DNA of 64,000 nucleotides from Perkinsus marinus ATCC 50983 (Eukaryota > Perkinsozoa > Perkinsida > Perkinsidae). Both the position numbers and the translations under genes were made by a program. The stretch covers positions 713,687 to 777,686 of the forward strand of contig NW_003215766.1 in NCBI RefSeq assembly GCF_000006405.1, written 5' to 3'. Of this stretch, positions 1-12,256 are shown piece after piece. The number at the start of each line of letters is the position of its first letter. The first letter of the stretch is position 1. Under the pieces are notes generated by a model, which was given only the letters and a program-made list of their open reading frames with translations, searched no databases and was not told the DNA's origin.

Positions 1-56
1 TTTTCGTATTTTTGCCTACACATGTAGACTACATGTCCATGCGCATATTTTCCCTT
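1..56 (-). repeat. Partial copy of the dispersed intronic repeat family
   Basis: Read on the minus strand, this end of the window gives a segment starting GGGAAAATATGCGCATGG and then a CTACATGTGTAGG block. Both blocks recur at about 831, 1148, 25490 and 26733. The copy is cut by the window edge. No coding sequence is recognised between here and about 540. Confidence 0.6.
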
Positions 57-539
57 TGAACCTGTCGGACCCTATTCATATGCGTCGTCGTGATGCGCTG
101 ATAAAGAGATCTGTGGGGGATTACATACAGTGTGGAGGGGAGGGGACGGCATAATGTGGCCTTGGAACAGGAAAACGATCTGTTGAAGTCTGAGTATACG
201 GGAACTCCACAAGGCATGCCAGTAGCCCTCCTGTTAGTTTGCAGTCCTCATCTCGGGGGTGCCCCTTGAGGACCACTACTACCGACAGAACTGAGCTTTG
301 GACAAGGCCGGTGTAGTGAGTGCTTGTATGAGTAGGATATCATGGACTCACACCTAGCCTCTCTATGTTGGTGTTGGGTTGCAGACCAACTCCACTATTG
401 TTGCTCCCACCGTATTGATGGTCAGAAAGTCCGAGTTTTCACGGTGCCTTCAGGGTCTACATACAATGTCTGCTCTGTCGCCTCAGCTGTCTCCCATACC
501 AAAACTTCAAGCAGGTTTCGGAGCAAGTCGACGCTCAGT

Positions 540-2098
540 GACCTCCAAAACAAGGACGAGTTTACGTGAGCACAGAAGGCGCGGCTTTGCATGTAGAGCT
601 CCTCTCAGGAAGGCGGCCTACTGTCGTCATTGACATGGGCTCTCACACGTGGAAGGTAGCGTGGGCGGTTGCTTACTGCCCTATGTCGGGCATTACCCTA
701 GGTTGGTCACGCTACCGAGAGTAGGCCGCGATGGAGAATCCGAACACCTCATGATCGTTGGGAAGATTGGACGCCAGATGAGCTCGAGAGATTCCTTGGG
801 CATGTAAAGACGCCTTTCCCAGTGGAGATCAGTGGGAAAATATGCGCATGGTCAACTGCACGTGTTGGTGACAATATGAAAATTTTGGGGAACTCTCGTT
901 GGTTTTCATACACCTCTACCCGAATTCGTATGTTAACTCCTATATCTAGTGAGAAAATTTCTGAGCTCAGCCGAAAAAAGCGAAAATTCACATTCAACAT
1001 TTTCTACTGCAGACTGATCTAACTTCAGATCCTGCTTGATCGACTTCTATTGAGCCCACCTGCCGACGCTGACGCCTGGAGTGATACGAGGGTCTTGATT
1101 CTAGAGAACATGTTCACACCGCTATACATCCGTGAATCGGTACGCCAGTGGGGGAAAATGTGCAAATTATTAACCACATGTGTTGGCGACAACATGTGAG
1201 GAAATTTCGGGAAATCTCTACTGTTGGTTTTTGTGCACTTGTGAACGATTTCGTGTGTAAACTTGCACAGTAAGTGAGGAAATTCCTGAGGCCAGCTGAA
1301 AATTAGCGATCATATATTCCAACGCTGCAGTTCGCCATCACCGCTCAGGTCTCTAACATGTTGGCTCATCGGTTCCGATGTAAGTGGAGGATGATAACAC
1401 TAGGGGCGCCACTGAGCCTGTAGGATGATCAGCGTCTGGGGGGCGTTAGGGGCGTGTTAGGTACGTCATTGGTCAGCCTACTGCTCTCGTAGTGGATATG
1501 GGGTACAGCTCCAGCCGGATCGTGCCAGTTTTTGCGTGCATGCCTGTCATGGAAGCTGCTGTCGAATCTGAGGCGAGTGCTGTGAGGCTTTCCTGATCAG
1601 CTCATCGACTGGCTGCTCTCTCTCGCAGATGGTACGGGCAGAACCAATTGGCGAGGACCGGCCGGAGGATGGTCTCCGAGAGTTGGTGAGATACATGTTG
1701 CGATACACGGATCATAACTCGAGACTCAGGTTGTCACAGCAATGGAGGAAGCCATCGTGAAATGCCCTATTGACGTTCGTCGGCCGGTAGCATCGAAGGT
1801 CTACTTCGTGGGAGGCAGATCTGGAGATCCCTCACTGAAAGCTGATATCCTCGAGGAGTTCGCGTCACGGATCTCTCCCAAGTGGAACACTCATGGGGAG
1901 AACAGAAGCTTAGCTGTGTACATTAGGTTGCCCAACTTCTCATCGGAAAGCATCACAGTGTTCCAGCCAGGCAGTTGTCTGGAGCCCACTGATTTGATCT
2001 GGATTGGAGCCTCGATATACGGAGGTGAGCGCAGGGAAGGCATGGCGTTAGCAGAGGGTCTCAGTAGGGATGCCGATACCCCACCCGGCGACGAGTAA
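540..2098 (+). CDS. Divergent actin-related protein (Arp10/Arp11-like), multi-exon, 5' end unresolved
   Basis: Seen: an exon ending at 655 encodes VVIDMGSHTWK, the first nucleotide-binding loop of the actin fold. A 46-nt intron (656-701) keeps the frame into 702-821. Further in-frame exons are 1029-1147 (RVLILENMFTPLYIRES, like the actin segment after the first domain), 1331-1379, 1477-1581 (PTALVVDMGYSSSRIVP, the second phosphate loop), 1629-1685 and 1730-2098 (SKVYFVGGRSGDPSL and DLIWIGASIYGG, the adenosine-binding end). Known: actin-related proteins with degenerate loops include Arp10/Arp11, the pointed-end subunit of dynactin. Inference: this resembles that class more than conventional actin because it is short and lacks many actin residues. 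No ATG is in frame after the stop at 539, so a first exon lies upstream. Two introns (822-1028 and 1148-1330) hold copies of a dispersed repeat. Confidence 0.62.
826..1020 (+). repeat. Dispersed intronic repeat, copy A, inside an intron of the actin-related gene
   Basis: The copy starts AGATCAGTGGGAAAATATGC and ends CTGCAGACTGATCT. The outer 8 bases (AGATCAGT at 826-833 and ACTGATCT at 1013-1020) are exact inverted repeats. It lies within the inferred intron 822-1028 and is in the sense orientation. It aligns along its length with copy B at 1148-1330: GTGTTGG, GAAATCTC, TTGGTTTT and GTGAGGAAATT-type blocks appear in the same order. Confidence 0.65.
1148..1330 (+). repeat. Dispersed intronic repeat, copy B, coinciding exactly with an intron
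   Basis: This 183-nt segment begins GTGGGGGAAAATGTGC and ends CGCTGCAG. Removing precisely this segment joins two actin-related exons in frame, and the joined frame stays open into the next exon (SDPTALVVDMG). The repeat therefore supplies both GT and AG. The sequence matches copy A at 826-1020. Confidence 0.65.
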
Positions 2099-3298
2099 GG
2101 GCACAGGGGCTGAGTCGATGGGAATTCGTGTCACTAATTGGCTTAACACCTTTCAATAGTATCTTAATACATGTTTCATGAGCCCTGAGGAGGTTGAGTT
2201 ACTCACCAGTACTCTGACGTGTAGTATTCATAGAGTTCACATTACGGCCATGTGGCACATGGGAATTGGCCATCATTGTGCGATCAAGACTCATAGAGCG
2301 CATCACCAATCATAAGATCTAACAACAGTGCATCGAGGGGCCTTCGCACTGCGGATGCCGAGTGTACATTCGATCGTACTGTTGTGTGAAGTTCTGACCG
2401 TAACTCATCCGAAAATTGAGGAAGTACTGAAGTTTGCCATTGTGAAGAACTTTGTAGCACTCTATGTTGTGGACAACTTCCTAGTTGCCAACCACTCCAG
2501 AGGTAGCACACGCATCGACGCCATATACATCTACTATACAACATTGTTGATAGTTTACAACATACAACAAGTTTATTTTGGTTGATAGTTTTTGCGTGAT
2601 GCGTAACATAAAACTTGAAGGCTGACGACAGTCTCACGATTCAAGCAAAAGGATGTTTTCTATGGATGATGAAGGAGAGCCACATGAGAAGCGAGTTGCA
2701 ACTTAGAATGACGATGCTCATCTCACTGCCAGTGATGATGCTCGAAACTAACGATTTGAGAGGGTTTTTCAGATGGAATACTCGCGTGCCATGTCAGCAT
2801 GATGAACAAAAGCTTCCGAATACTTCGCTGTCCACGTCATGTCGATCATACGTATTGTGACCACCAGCTACCATTGCGGCTGTTGGTCTGCCAATGATTC
2901 CGTCCATTAGAGGAGCAACGCGGAGGAGTCAACTGCACTTGTACGGACTCCGTACTACGGAGATGCCTTACACCATTTTCAACACGAACAGATGACAATC
3001 GGTACAGCTTTTACACTTTATATTCGTTAACCAAAGTTAATTGCGACACAGTATGAGCCGATGTGAGATATTTCCATCCATCATTAAGAGATTGAAATTT
3101 CGCCTCGAAATACCAGAATCCAAAGGGATTCGGGAACACTGGTATGATTACAACACGACGGGAGTCTCGTATTGAAATAACTTTGAGAGCACTGACATTA
3201 CGACAATCTTCGAATGAAAAAAGCAAGCTCATGATAGGTCGAGTGTCGCTGACTTGATGACAGGTCGATCCTCGCAGCGATTAAGTACCGGAAGAGTA
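2099..3298. other. Region without recognised genes
   Basis: About 1.2 kb between the actin-related stop and the 3' end of the aldo-keto reductase. Short open frames occur on both strands, but none carries a recognisable domain or splice-consistent extension. The stretch 2560-2600 is AT-rich. Confidence 0.5.
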
Positions 3299-4912
<1,614 letters not shown>

Positions 4913-5239
4913 CGCCGGCCAGCAGGCAAAGGAGGGATAGGATGATCATTATACTCGAGGAATCGGAGACTAACCACACGAATCAATGAGAAGTTCACAG
5001 AGAAAGCTGAGGGACGACTTGATCCCTACTGTCCCTGTAGTGACGAATCTATCAGTCAATGCGTCAAGCGTCAACAGCATACAAAGTACCGCACCTGCTG
5101 GGAGGTTCACCATGTACTCGCGCACCTCTAGCAGGGGGTATTCGATGAAAATGGTCAAGGATCGACGAGCCTACTTATCGCCGATGCGTAGCCGGTGGTA
5201 ACGGCTCGTTACTATAAGATACGCTCAGATGTGCATGCG

Positions 5240-5425
5240 TGCGTAACTATTGGCCTGTAACTTAGGAACTGCTCCTTAAGGCGCGCCTTAAAAAAAGGAA
5301 TTCCTTACGCTCCTTACTTGAGGAGCGCTTCCTTATAACTTTCCATTTTTAAGGAGCGTAAGGAATGCCTACTTTTAAGGTACGCCTTAAGGAACCTGAG
5401 GACCTGCTCCTTTGCACGGCGTGCC
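5240..5425. repeat. Palindromic AAGGAGC/CCTTAAGG cluster 1
   Basis: A dense run of CTCCTTA, AAGGAGCG, CCTTAAGG and GGCGCGCC-type words in both orientations, so much of the stretch can pair with itself. The same words reappear at 5885-6110 and 50395-50580. No coding sequence is seen. Confidence 0.7.
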
Positions 5426-5884
5426 AGCCGCGGGCGCGAACGCCGAGGATATGCGCATCTGAAACTGTCAGCCATTCCATTTGAATTACCATGAGAGCAA
5501 CTAAAGTTTTGACTGATTTTACGGATTATCGCTTAACTACTTGTTGGCTATAGACCGATTAATCCTCTAGTGTCTACACTAGACTCTGTGACTGTGACTA
5601 GTAAGACCACTACTAGCATTTGAGCCACTACTACTGGAACTATAGACTACTATTGCTCAAGCTCTAGAAGCGTGCCTTTGTGTTCGACTAGTGTTTTGGT
5701 CTACTCGGATTGAGTTCTTACGTACTCCATTCGGAAGATCGCAGGATCGGTCCCTGCGGGGCGCACTTCGGGGTTCGGTAGAAATGTTGTCTTGGTTGGT
5801 ATGTCTTGGGGAGGTCGCAGGATCGATTTCTGTTGCCGATACTCTCGGTTTTGGCCTCGTAAGTCAGGGTTAGGTTGAGCCGGA
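5426..5884. other. Segment between two palindrome clusters
   Basis: No gene recognised. It holds two tRNA T-arm-like words: GCAGG-ATCGGTC-CCTGC near 5741, a perfect 5-bp stem with a 7-nt loop, and a second, weaker one near 5814. Full tRNA folds are not apparent. The segment could be the body of an element whose ends are the palindrome clusters. Confidence 0.35.
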
Positions 5885-6110
5885 CCAACCTTACGCTCCT
5901 TAGGCTATTTCCTTAAGGACCTCAAGGAGCGACTCGTAAGTGTTATAAGGTGCAGCTCCTTGGCCTCGTTCCTTAAGGATCTTACGTAAGATCCTTATTC
6001 TCCTAATTTTAAGGAATCCTTACGCTCCTTAGCCTCCTTAGTTATAAGGAGGCGCTCCTTCCTCAAGGATCTTGCGCTCCTTCCTTAGGGAAGGCCTCAC
6101 AAGTTACAGG
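5885..6110. repeat. Palindromic AAGGAGC/CCTTAAGG cluster 2
   Basis: About 225 bp of overlapping AAGGAGC, GCTCCTT, CCTTAAGG and CTTACGTAAG words. Same word set as 5240-5425. Confidence 0.7.
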
Positions 6111-7141
6111 CCCTAGATCATCATATCCCACAATAGAGTAGAAGTATATGATACTCCTACCCTAGCACTCAGTGTACAAGTCCCAGAACTTCAGGAGCAA
6201 CTTAGCGCTCACCGATCTTCTCACCAGAAGGATTGAAACTACGTAGAACTATCACAAAACTCATGAAGCATGAGCACGCCGGATTCGAGATTGCGACTTC
6301 AGCATAATTCACTGATTTCGCCCACCTTCCCTGTGCGTGAACACTCAATCATTGATGGTTCGACTGCCTTACAGTTTCAGGACAAGTATCATCGTGACAC
6401 AGTTAATGTATAACAGTCGGAAGTGTATCGTACGACTCAATGAGATTAATGAACGAACTCTAGCGCGAGTAAATCAGCAAAAACAACTGTGGTATTCGAC
6501 CTTAGTTTAGGCCATCGCTATCCGCTATTGCGTATATGCTACCTCTTGCCCACCACAACCACCCATTAACGCAGGGACTTAATCAGTCGGAAACATATGT
6601 ACAGCTCACACGTTACAAGAAAAAAGGACAACTAAAGGGCAATAGCTTATATGTAGAGTAGAGCGAACTATCTCCCACTGCTTTCTGAGGCGTATCGTTG
6701 ATATGCTGCCAGGTGACAACAAAGGTTATAGTGGAGCCCTATTAAGAGGAAGGACTCTCGATAGCATATATCCATCCAACCGAGAGGATAGTTTTCCGTG
6801 CAGATTGTGGTTACGTAACACGAAGAGAATGCAACAAGGGTTTTTGCCAAGATTTTATTGGAACTAATAGCTTTAGGAATAATAATTTTAGTAATTGTAC
6901 AAACAAGTTTAAAAACCGAATCCGATAACAAGACAAGCTGGAGGACAGCATTGCGGCCTCAAAAGACGATCAGCAGCTTACTGTACAAAATGGGCAGAAC
7001 AATGATCTCGAGTGCGAATGAGCGTCATTGAAGGCTTTGTATAAGACAATCGTGGACTCTCGTCGCGCATATCATGGGGATCGATCCGACGGCTGCTGCT
7101 GCTGCTCCGGCCTTGTATGAGCTTCCAGAGCCTCACCAACA
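6111..7141. other. Non-coding stretch upstream of the RING gene 3' end
   Basis: No domain-bearing frame on either strand. Locally AT-rich (6600-6930). Nothing else recognised. Confidence 0.4.
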
Positions 7142-9023
7142 TCAAGACCTACAACGAGAGCTGTCAAGTACAGAAGTCGCAGTGATCACTCTCATACCGG
7201 TAGTTGGTCCCTCTCCAGCTGAAGGGGCCGAGCCTTCTACGACAGACGATATTCTCTGAGGCTGCGCTACCGCAGGAGTGCCCAGCTGGGCACCCTCTTG
7301 ATGTGCAGATGCTGATACCGACCTCTGCCGGTCAGCAACCGCACGGCTCTCAAGATGATGGAGCTGGTCAGGGCCCACAACTTGGGCAAAATAGTTGTCA
7401 GTGCTCAAGTCAGATATCTCTCGACCCAGTCGACTGGCGGTACTCGTGGTTCGCTGCTTAGAAGGCTCCTTTCGCCCCACGATGGCCACCAACTTCACAG
7501 GCTGACGGCACAGATAGCAGTTACCCGTTGCAGAGATGATATCCTATACATTACCATGTGTTCAAGTAGAACCGTACGATGAACTCACCTTGGCACAGCC
7601 TTCACAAAGACCTCCATGCCCACAAGGCAGTAGGACCACCCTGGCTTCATCATCGAAACAAATTTCGCACAGGTTAGCATCGGGTATCTACCACAGACTA
7701 GTAGCCATCATCACCAAGCGAGCGCTAGTCCTATGCAACTCAGTATCTACTATGGATGCGTTTAAATCAGCTTCACTTCATAGGATAACAACGGAATTCC
7801 TCTCAAATGCAGTCGGGTGATCACCATGAGAGCGAATGAGAACAAGTACCCTATCGTTAGCACGTGTTTTAATACACGCTCGACATGCTATCACTACTAC
7901 TTGTATCTGTCCAGCATCGACTGCCTTAGTGAACCCCCTGTGTATGTTAATAGTGGGTCGCTGAGCGTCATCAGAAAGCCCCCGTCCGCCACTCTCGATG
8001 TCGTCTTGTACGCCATCATCTCCAGCGGCGGGAACACCACCAAAAACCTTGGTCTTCATGCGATAGAAGTGAGAGCTCACCCGATGCAACGTCATGACCT
8101 GAAATATGCATACAGCTAACGCCACGACTCTACAGTGTGAGTTATGAAGAGTAATGTAATCGACGCCTTCATATTTTGAGGGTTCAAGAGTCAACTTTGA
8201 GTATATCGACATGACAATGTGAATCGATTGCCAATGTGTTTTAGAAGCCCTCCGAAGTCTATAGTCGTACTCTCGAATTGAAGAAAGCCATTTCGAGAAA
8301 AATCTAAATATGCATAGCTGTCCGGTTTGCACTGCATGGTCAGCCGAGCATTGACCCCGTCTAGATGAGTGCTACATTCTTAGGAGCATCGTTCATATCC
8401 TGTAGACGTTCCTCGCGTTCCTCCTCCTGGACTATGCTCTGTCGACGGCGACCTTCCCTGATGCAGCTGAGGACAACAACACCCTCATGCACGGCCTAGC
8501 AATAGCAATACCCTCCTCGAGCGCAAGCATGGTGCAGTAATACACGGACGGCCCCTTCCCTTTCCTCTCCCTTACTCGCGACACATGAACGCATCAGCAG
8601 GTATGGCTGACGGTACTCGAAATCGTCTTCCACATCCCCCACAACGACAGACATGCGTACCAACGTCCGAAGGCATCCGTTTAGCAACCACCAAGCATGC
8701 GACTATAGACAAGACCAACACACAGCCCAACACACCTGAGCACGTCATCACTGTAATACAGTATGGCGATGTTATTACCCACTAGGATCCAACTAGCCAC
8801 CGGCACTGCGCCGTTGTGTAGTTGCCTGACTGCTGCTGCTGCTGTCATAAAATTCATAGTCCTTGACAAACTGGAGTATCGAATCTCGCTCTGCATCCAC
8901 GCATTCCAACTTCGGTATTACTCTGTGATAAAGACTGAACTTGCATCCAACACATTTATTCATCGGTCGAGAAACAAAGCCTCCGCATAACACAACAGCA
9001 GCTTTTCCCCATACGTAACACAT
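7142..9023 (-). CDS. RING-finger (C3HC4) protein, probable E3 ubiquitin ligase, multi-exon
   Basis: Seen: an exon ending at a GTGAG donor near 7588 encodes CEICFDDEARVVLLPCGHGG and continues LCEGCAK. The next exon, starting near 7525, gives GNCYLCRQPV. Together these provide C-x2-C, C-x-H, H-x3-C, C-x2-C and a final C-x2-C, a complete RING-HC. The LLPCGHGGLCEGC style resembles the RINGs of MULAN- and IAP-type ligases. After the RING comes a low-complexity tail ending at 7142. Upstream minus-strand segments that look coding lie at about 8070-7905, 8687-8496 and 9023-8793 (with a run of five Ser); their order and joins are not certain. A further open frame at 9811-9599 could be the first exon. 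Substrates are unknown. Confidence 0.6.
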
Positions 9024-9811
9024 ACCTCCATGCTAATTATGAAAGTCAGAGGGGAACTAGGAAGGTGATGAAATGATCAAAACCTTGTCGAGCATCTACC
9101 ACTACTACCTTCATTTTCTCGAAACCTACTTATTTATATTAAATGAGCCTGTGATAAGAAAATGAAGCTGACCACCCTGAGGCTCCTGATGAGGGGCGTA
9201 ATACCAGACGAGGCGGCACAAGTACATACAAGAGGGTACGATCGATAGTGAAAATGGTGATAGTAGTTCTTGACCAGCTATGGTATTCAGGATTCTCATC
9301 AGCTCATTATCAAGCTCTGGTTAATGCCAGTTCACGCGATGTCGTGTGATGGCCATGATGAAGTCGTGGCGATAACACCTATGCTCTCATTTGTGGAATT
9401 GATCTACACGTTTGTCTCTCCCCCCAGCCTCCGCAACGCACACTTCTTGTAACAGTCAACGTACAGTGAGACCTACCACTCGCCTTCCGCTACTACCGAC
9501 GGCACATGCCCCGATGTCTTGTAGAAGCTGACTGCAATGCTGTCAACGGGACACTACCGATCACTTCGAGTGGTATGGTAGATACGACGGCTCCACCTCT
9601 ACCAGCGAGCTGTCTCAGCCGAGTGATTCAGCTCAGGAGAGGAGGATGAGGAGAAGACAAAACCCGCTACGCAACTGCGAAACGGAATGTACACACATGG
9701 AATGAGTAACTCATTACAGGCTATCACGTGTCTCTTGAATATTGCTAGCGTTCGTAGTGCGTTCTCCAATGCTATAACGGTGAACTCCGACTTCGCTCGC
9801 CGATGACACAA

Positions 9812-10499
9812 GTTTATGCGCTCTTCATTCTATCCGCACTGGCGACTCGCGACTTTGAACTCGAATAGTCCGTAATCTTTACTAATCCTTCACGAGTTTA
9901 GGAGAACCTTGAGGGAAATTGGAAGCACCCATGTTGTACGTGACTGATGAAGGGCTCAGGGTAACGCGAACTGAAATACGTGTATGTTGGTGATTAAACA
10001 ACAGCACTTCTAACACACTTAGTGACTCAGGTACTCATGTAGGTCCATAACGTAACATGCGCTGCCTGGGATCGGATCGAGCCGACGACCTTTTTATTCC
10101 AAGGAAGGAATAAGCAGTGCTTATTCTTGCCTTGATACAGGCGTTCCAAGTCGTGGAGATATGGATATTCAACGGAGCGAAACTCCCCAAAGGCGGGTGT
10201 CAGGAAGATAGGTGTCAATTGAAACTTCCCTTTGCATGGCAGTGCCGTGATGGCACATAGCCACGGTCCTCTACTCAAACACGAGGAGCAAACGCTTTCG
10301 AATCACCAAGTAGGACCGCACTGTCGATACTTCGCCACGAAGAGTCACGGGTTTCTGCTACCTACAAAATACCTCTAGCGAGACTTTTGTGACTCGAAAT
10401 CGGTCGTTTTCAAAGACTCCTTCATTCGGTGCCACTTTTCCCCCGTCAACGGGCCTGATACAGCCGAGCAGAGCAGAGAGTTTTCAGCTAGGCTAACGC
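9812..10499. other. Intergenic, nothing firm
   Basis: Divergent spacer between the RING gene and the nucleotidyltransferase gene. On the minus strand near 10060-10095 there is a B-box-like word (GGCTCGATCCG), without a foldable tRNA around it. Confidence 0.35.
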
Positions 10500-10500
10500 A

Positions 10501-12156
10501 ATGATAAACGACATAGCTTTCCGTTTCTTCACCGTCTTAGAGACGGATTCATCTCGGATGGCATCACTAGACGACATCGTGGCGCTTGTCCGCGAGCGAC
10601 TGGGTGACGTAGCTGCAGCGGTGATCCCGTTCGGGAGTCGCATTATATTCCCGGGGTATGCAGGCGGAGACGTTGACCTAGTTGTGATCCTAGCCAAATA
10701 TGACCAAGATGTAAGTCGGCAGACCCGCACTTCCCAATGAAGAATGGCCACAGGTTCTGCCACGAGTGAGGATACCCGAGGAAATGCAAAGGGTGCGAAG
10801 AGCGTTAGTCCAACCAGAGTTGGACAGTGACGACTCACCCGTGATCGAGATTGTGAAGTCCTTGCCTAAGGCTCGGATACCACTATTGAAGGTGTTGTGA
10901 CAAGGTCTCTCTATACTCACTATTCTGAAGTCAGGCCAGACACGTGCCTAGTCAAAGCCCGGTCGACTTGGTGATCCATCTTGGACATCCCATAGTGTCA
11001 TCGTGGTTTCTGAGGGACATAGTCGCGGCCTCATCGTAAGTCTGAAAGCCTGGTGAGAATGGAAACAAGTGGTTCTAGGGTAAGCAAGAAACTCATACAG
11101 TTGGTTCGTAACTGGGGTGCGTCCAAGGACATAACACGAGCAGACCTCGGGATGCTGCCCAAGTAAACCCGATGAGTCCCTCCAGTGGAACTACACGTAC
11201 TGGTCAGGTACGGCTATTCTTTGTTGGTAGTGGCCTTCCTACAGAAGAGAGGTCTGCTACCTGCCAACCTGTTCCCTATTACAGTTAAAGAGGCATCTGT
11301 CTCACGAGCGAAGAGACCAAGACTGTCGTCTACCGGTCTAGATCCAGCCACAGTAAGATGCTCGCATGCAGCGTTCTGATACGTCGGTTATGGAGGGTTA
11401 CTTTCGAGTTCTCGTTATATCATCGCACTAAGACTCTTCCTCTCACACATTTCCGGCAAGTACTGTGCTAGCCGGGGCTGCTAATTGCATATGGTATTGA
11501 TTGTCCACAATATGTTTAGTCCTGTAAACAGTTGAGTGGAAAATGCCCAAAATTCTAGTCATAGACGGGGCTTTGCGTGATGCCTTTTGTGAGCTTCGCA
11601 ACCCGGGACCATGATTGAGTCGAATCGGCGTGGCTGGTATCATTTTTCTATCAGTACTATACTGAAGGACAGCTCATACGGTTCGTTCTTTCGGACGAAC
11701 GAGAGCATCTGCCATGGAAGGCAGTCCTCGATGCACGGCCGTCGATTTCCGCTCATAGTGATGGCGCGAATGTTGATACTCTTTTTCAAGAGGTACTTCA
11801 CCAAATGTTAAGTATGCCGGTCAATCGCGTTTCAGTTCCTGGCGGATCTCGAGGATAAATTCTCGTGTGACAATCCGTTACCTGTGGACTTCCGTGTGCA
11901 CAAGGCGGACATACTGGAAGAGTTCAAAGTTACTTGTGACGACCTTTTCGTTTTACGAGATCCAATCACTAGTCGGAACGTAAAGAGCTTTCTTTTGTTA
12001 TCGACACTATCATTGGTGAAGTTTCAGGTTGCGTGCATCCTCACTCCCACCACCAAAGTTGCTATATTGAATGAAGTGAAACGGGCGAGACGCGTGCTTT
12101 CTACTGGGAGGACTATCACTGATTTGCTAACTTTGCCACCCTTAACGGCACCATAG
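10501..12156 (+). CDS. Non-canonical poly(A) polymerase / terminal uridylyltransferase-like protein, multi-exon
   Basis: Adds nucleotides to RNA 3' ends in known relatives (TENT/TUTase family). Seen: PFGSRIIFPGYAGGDVDLVV near residues 42-61, the family GS-x10-DxD metal-binding signature. Next comes KARIPLLKV, joined through a GTTGTG donor to SPVDLVIHLGHPIV, which carries the third Asp. LVRNWGASKDITRADLG and VRYGYSLLVVAFLQKRGLLP match the central domain, and LFVLRDPITSRNV matches the PAP-associated domain. At least six exons are needed. The last exon region runs from about 11834 to the TAG ending at 12156. Either Met at 10501 or Met at 10558 could start. It converges with the neuralized-repeat gene about 100 bp downstream. 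RNA substrate and cellular location cannot be told. Confidence 0.72.
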
Positions 12157-12256
12157 ATGACTGCTGAGTTACTTTTCCGCTACTGAGCTTTCGTGTTAGA
12201 GGGTTGATTCTACAGAACAAGATGAAACTCGACAACCTAGGTTTATCGGAAAGGCA

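Noticed and set aside
822-1022. 66-codon + frame reading through copy A of the dispersed repeat
   Set aside because: It is intron and repeat sequence. The exons on both sides join in frame only if it is removed.
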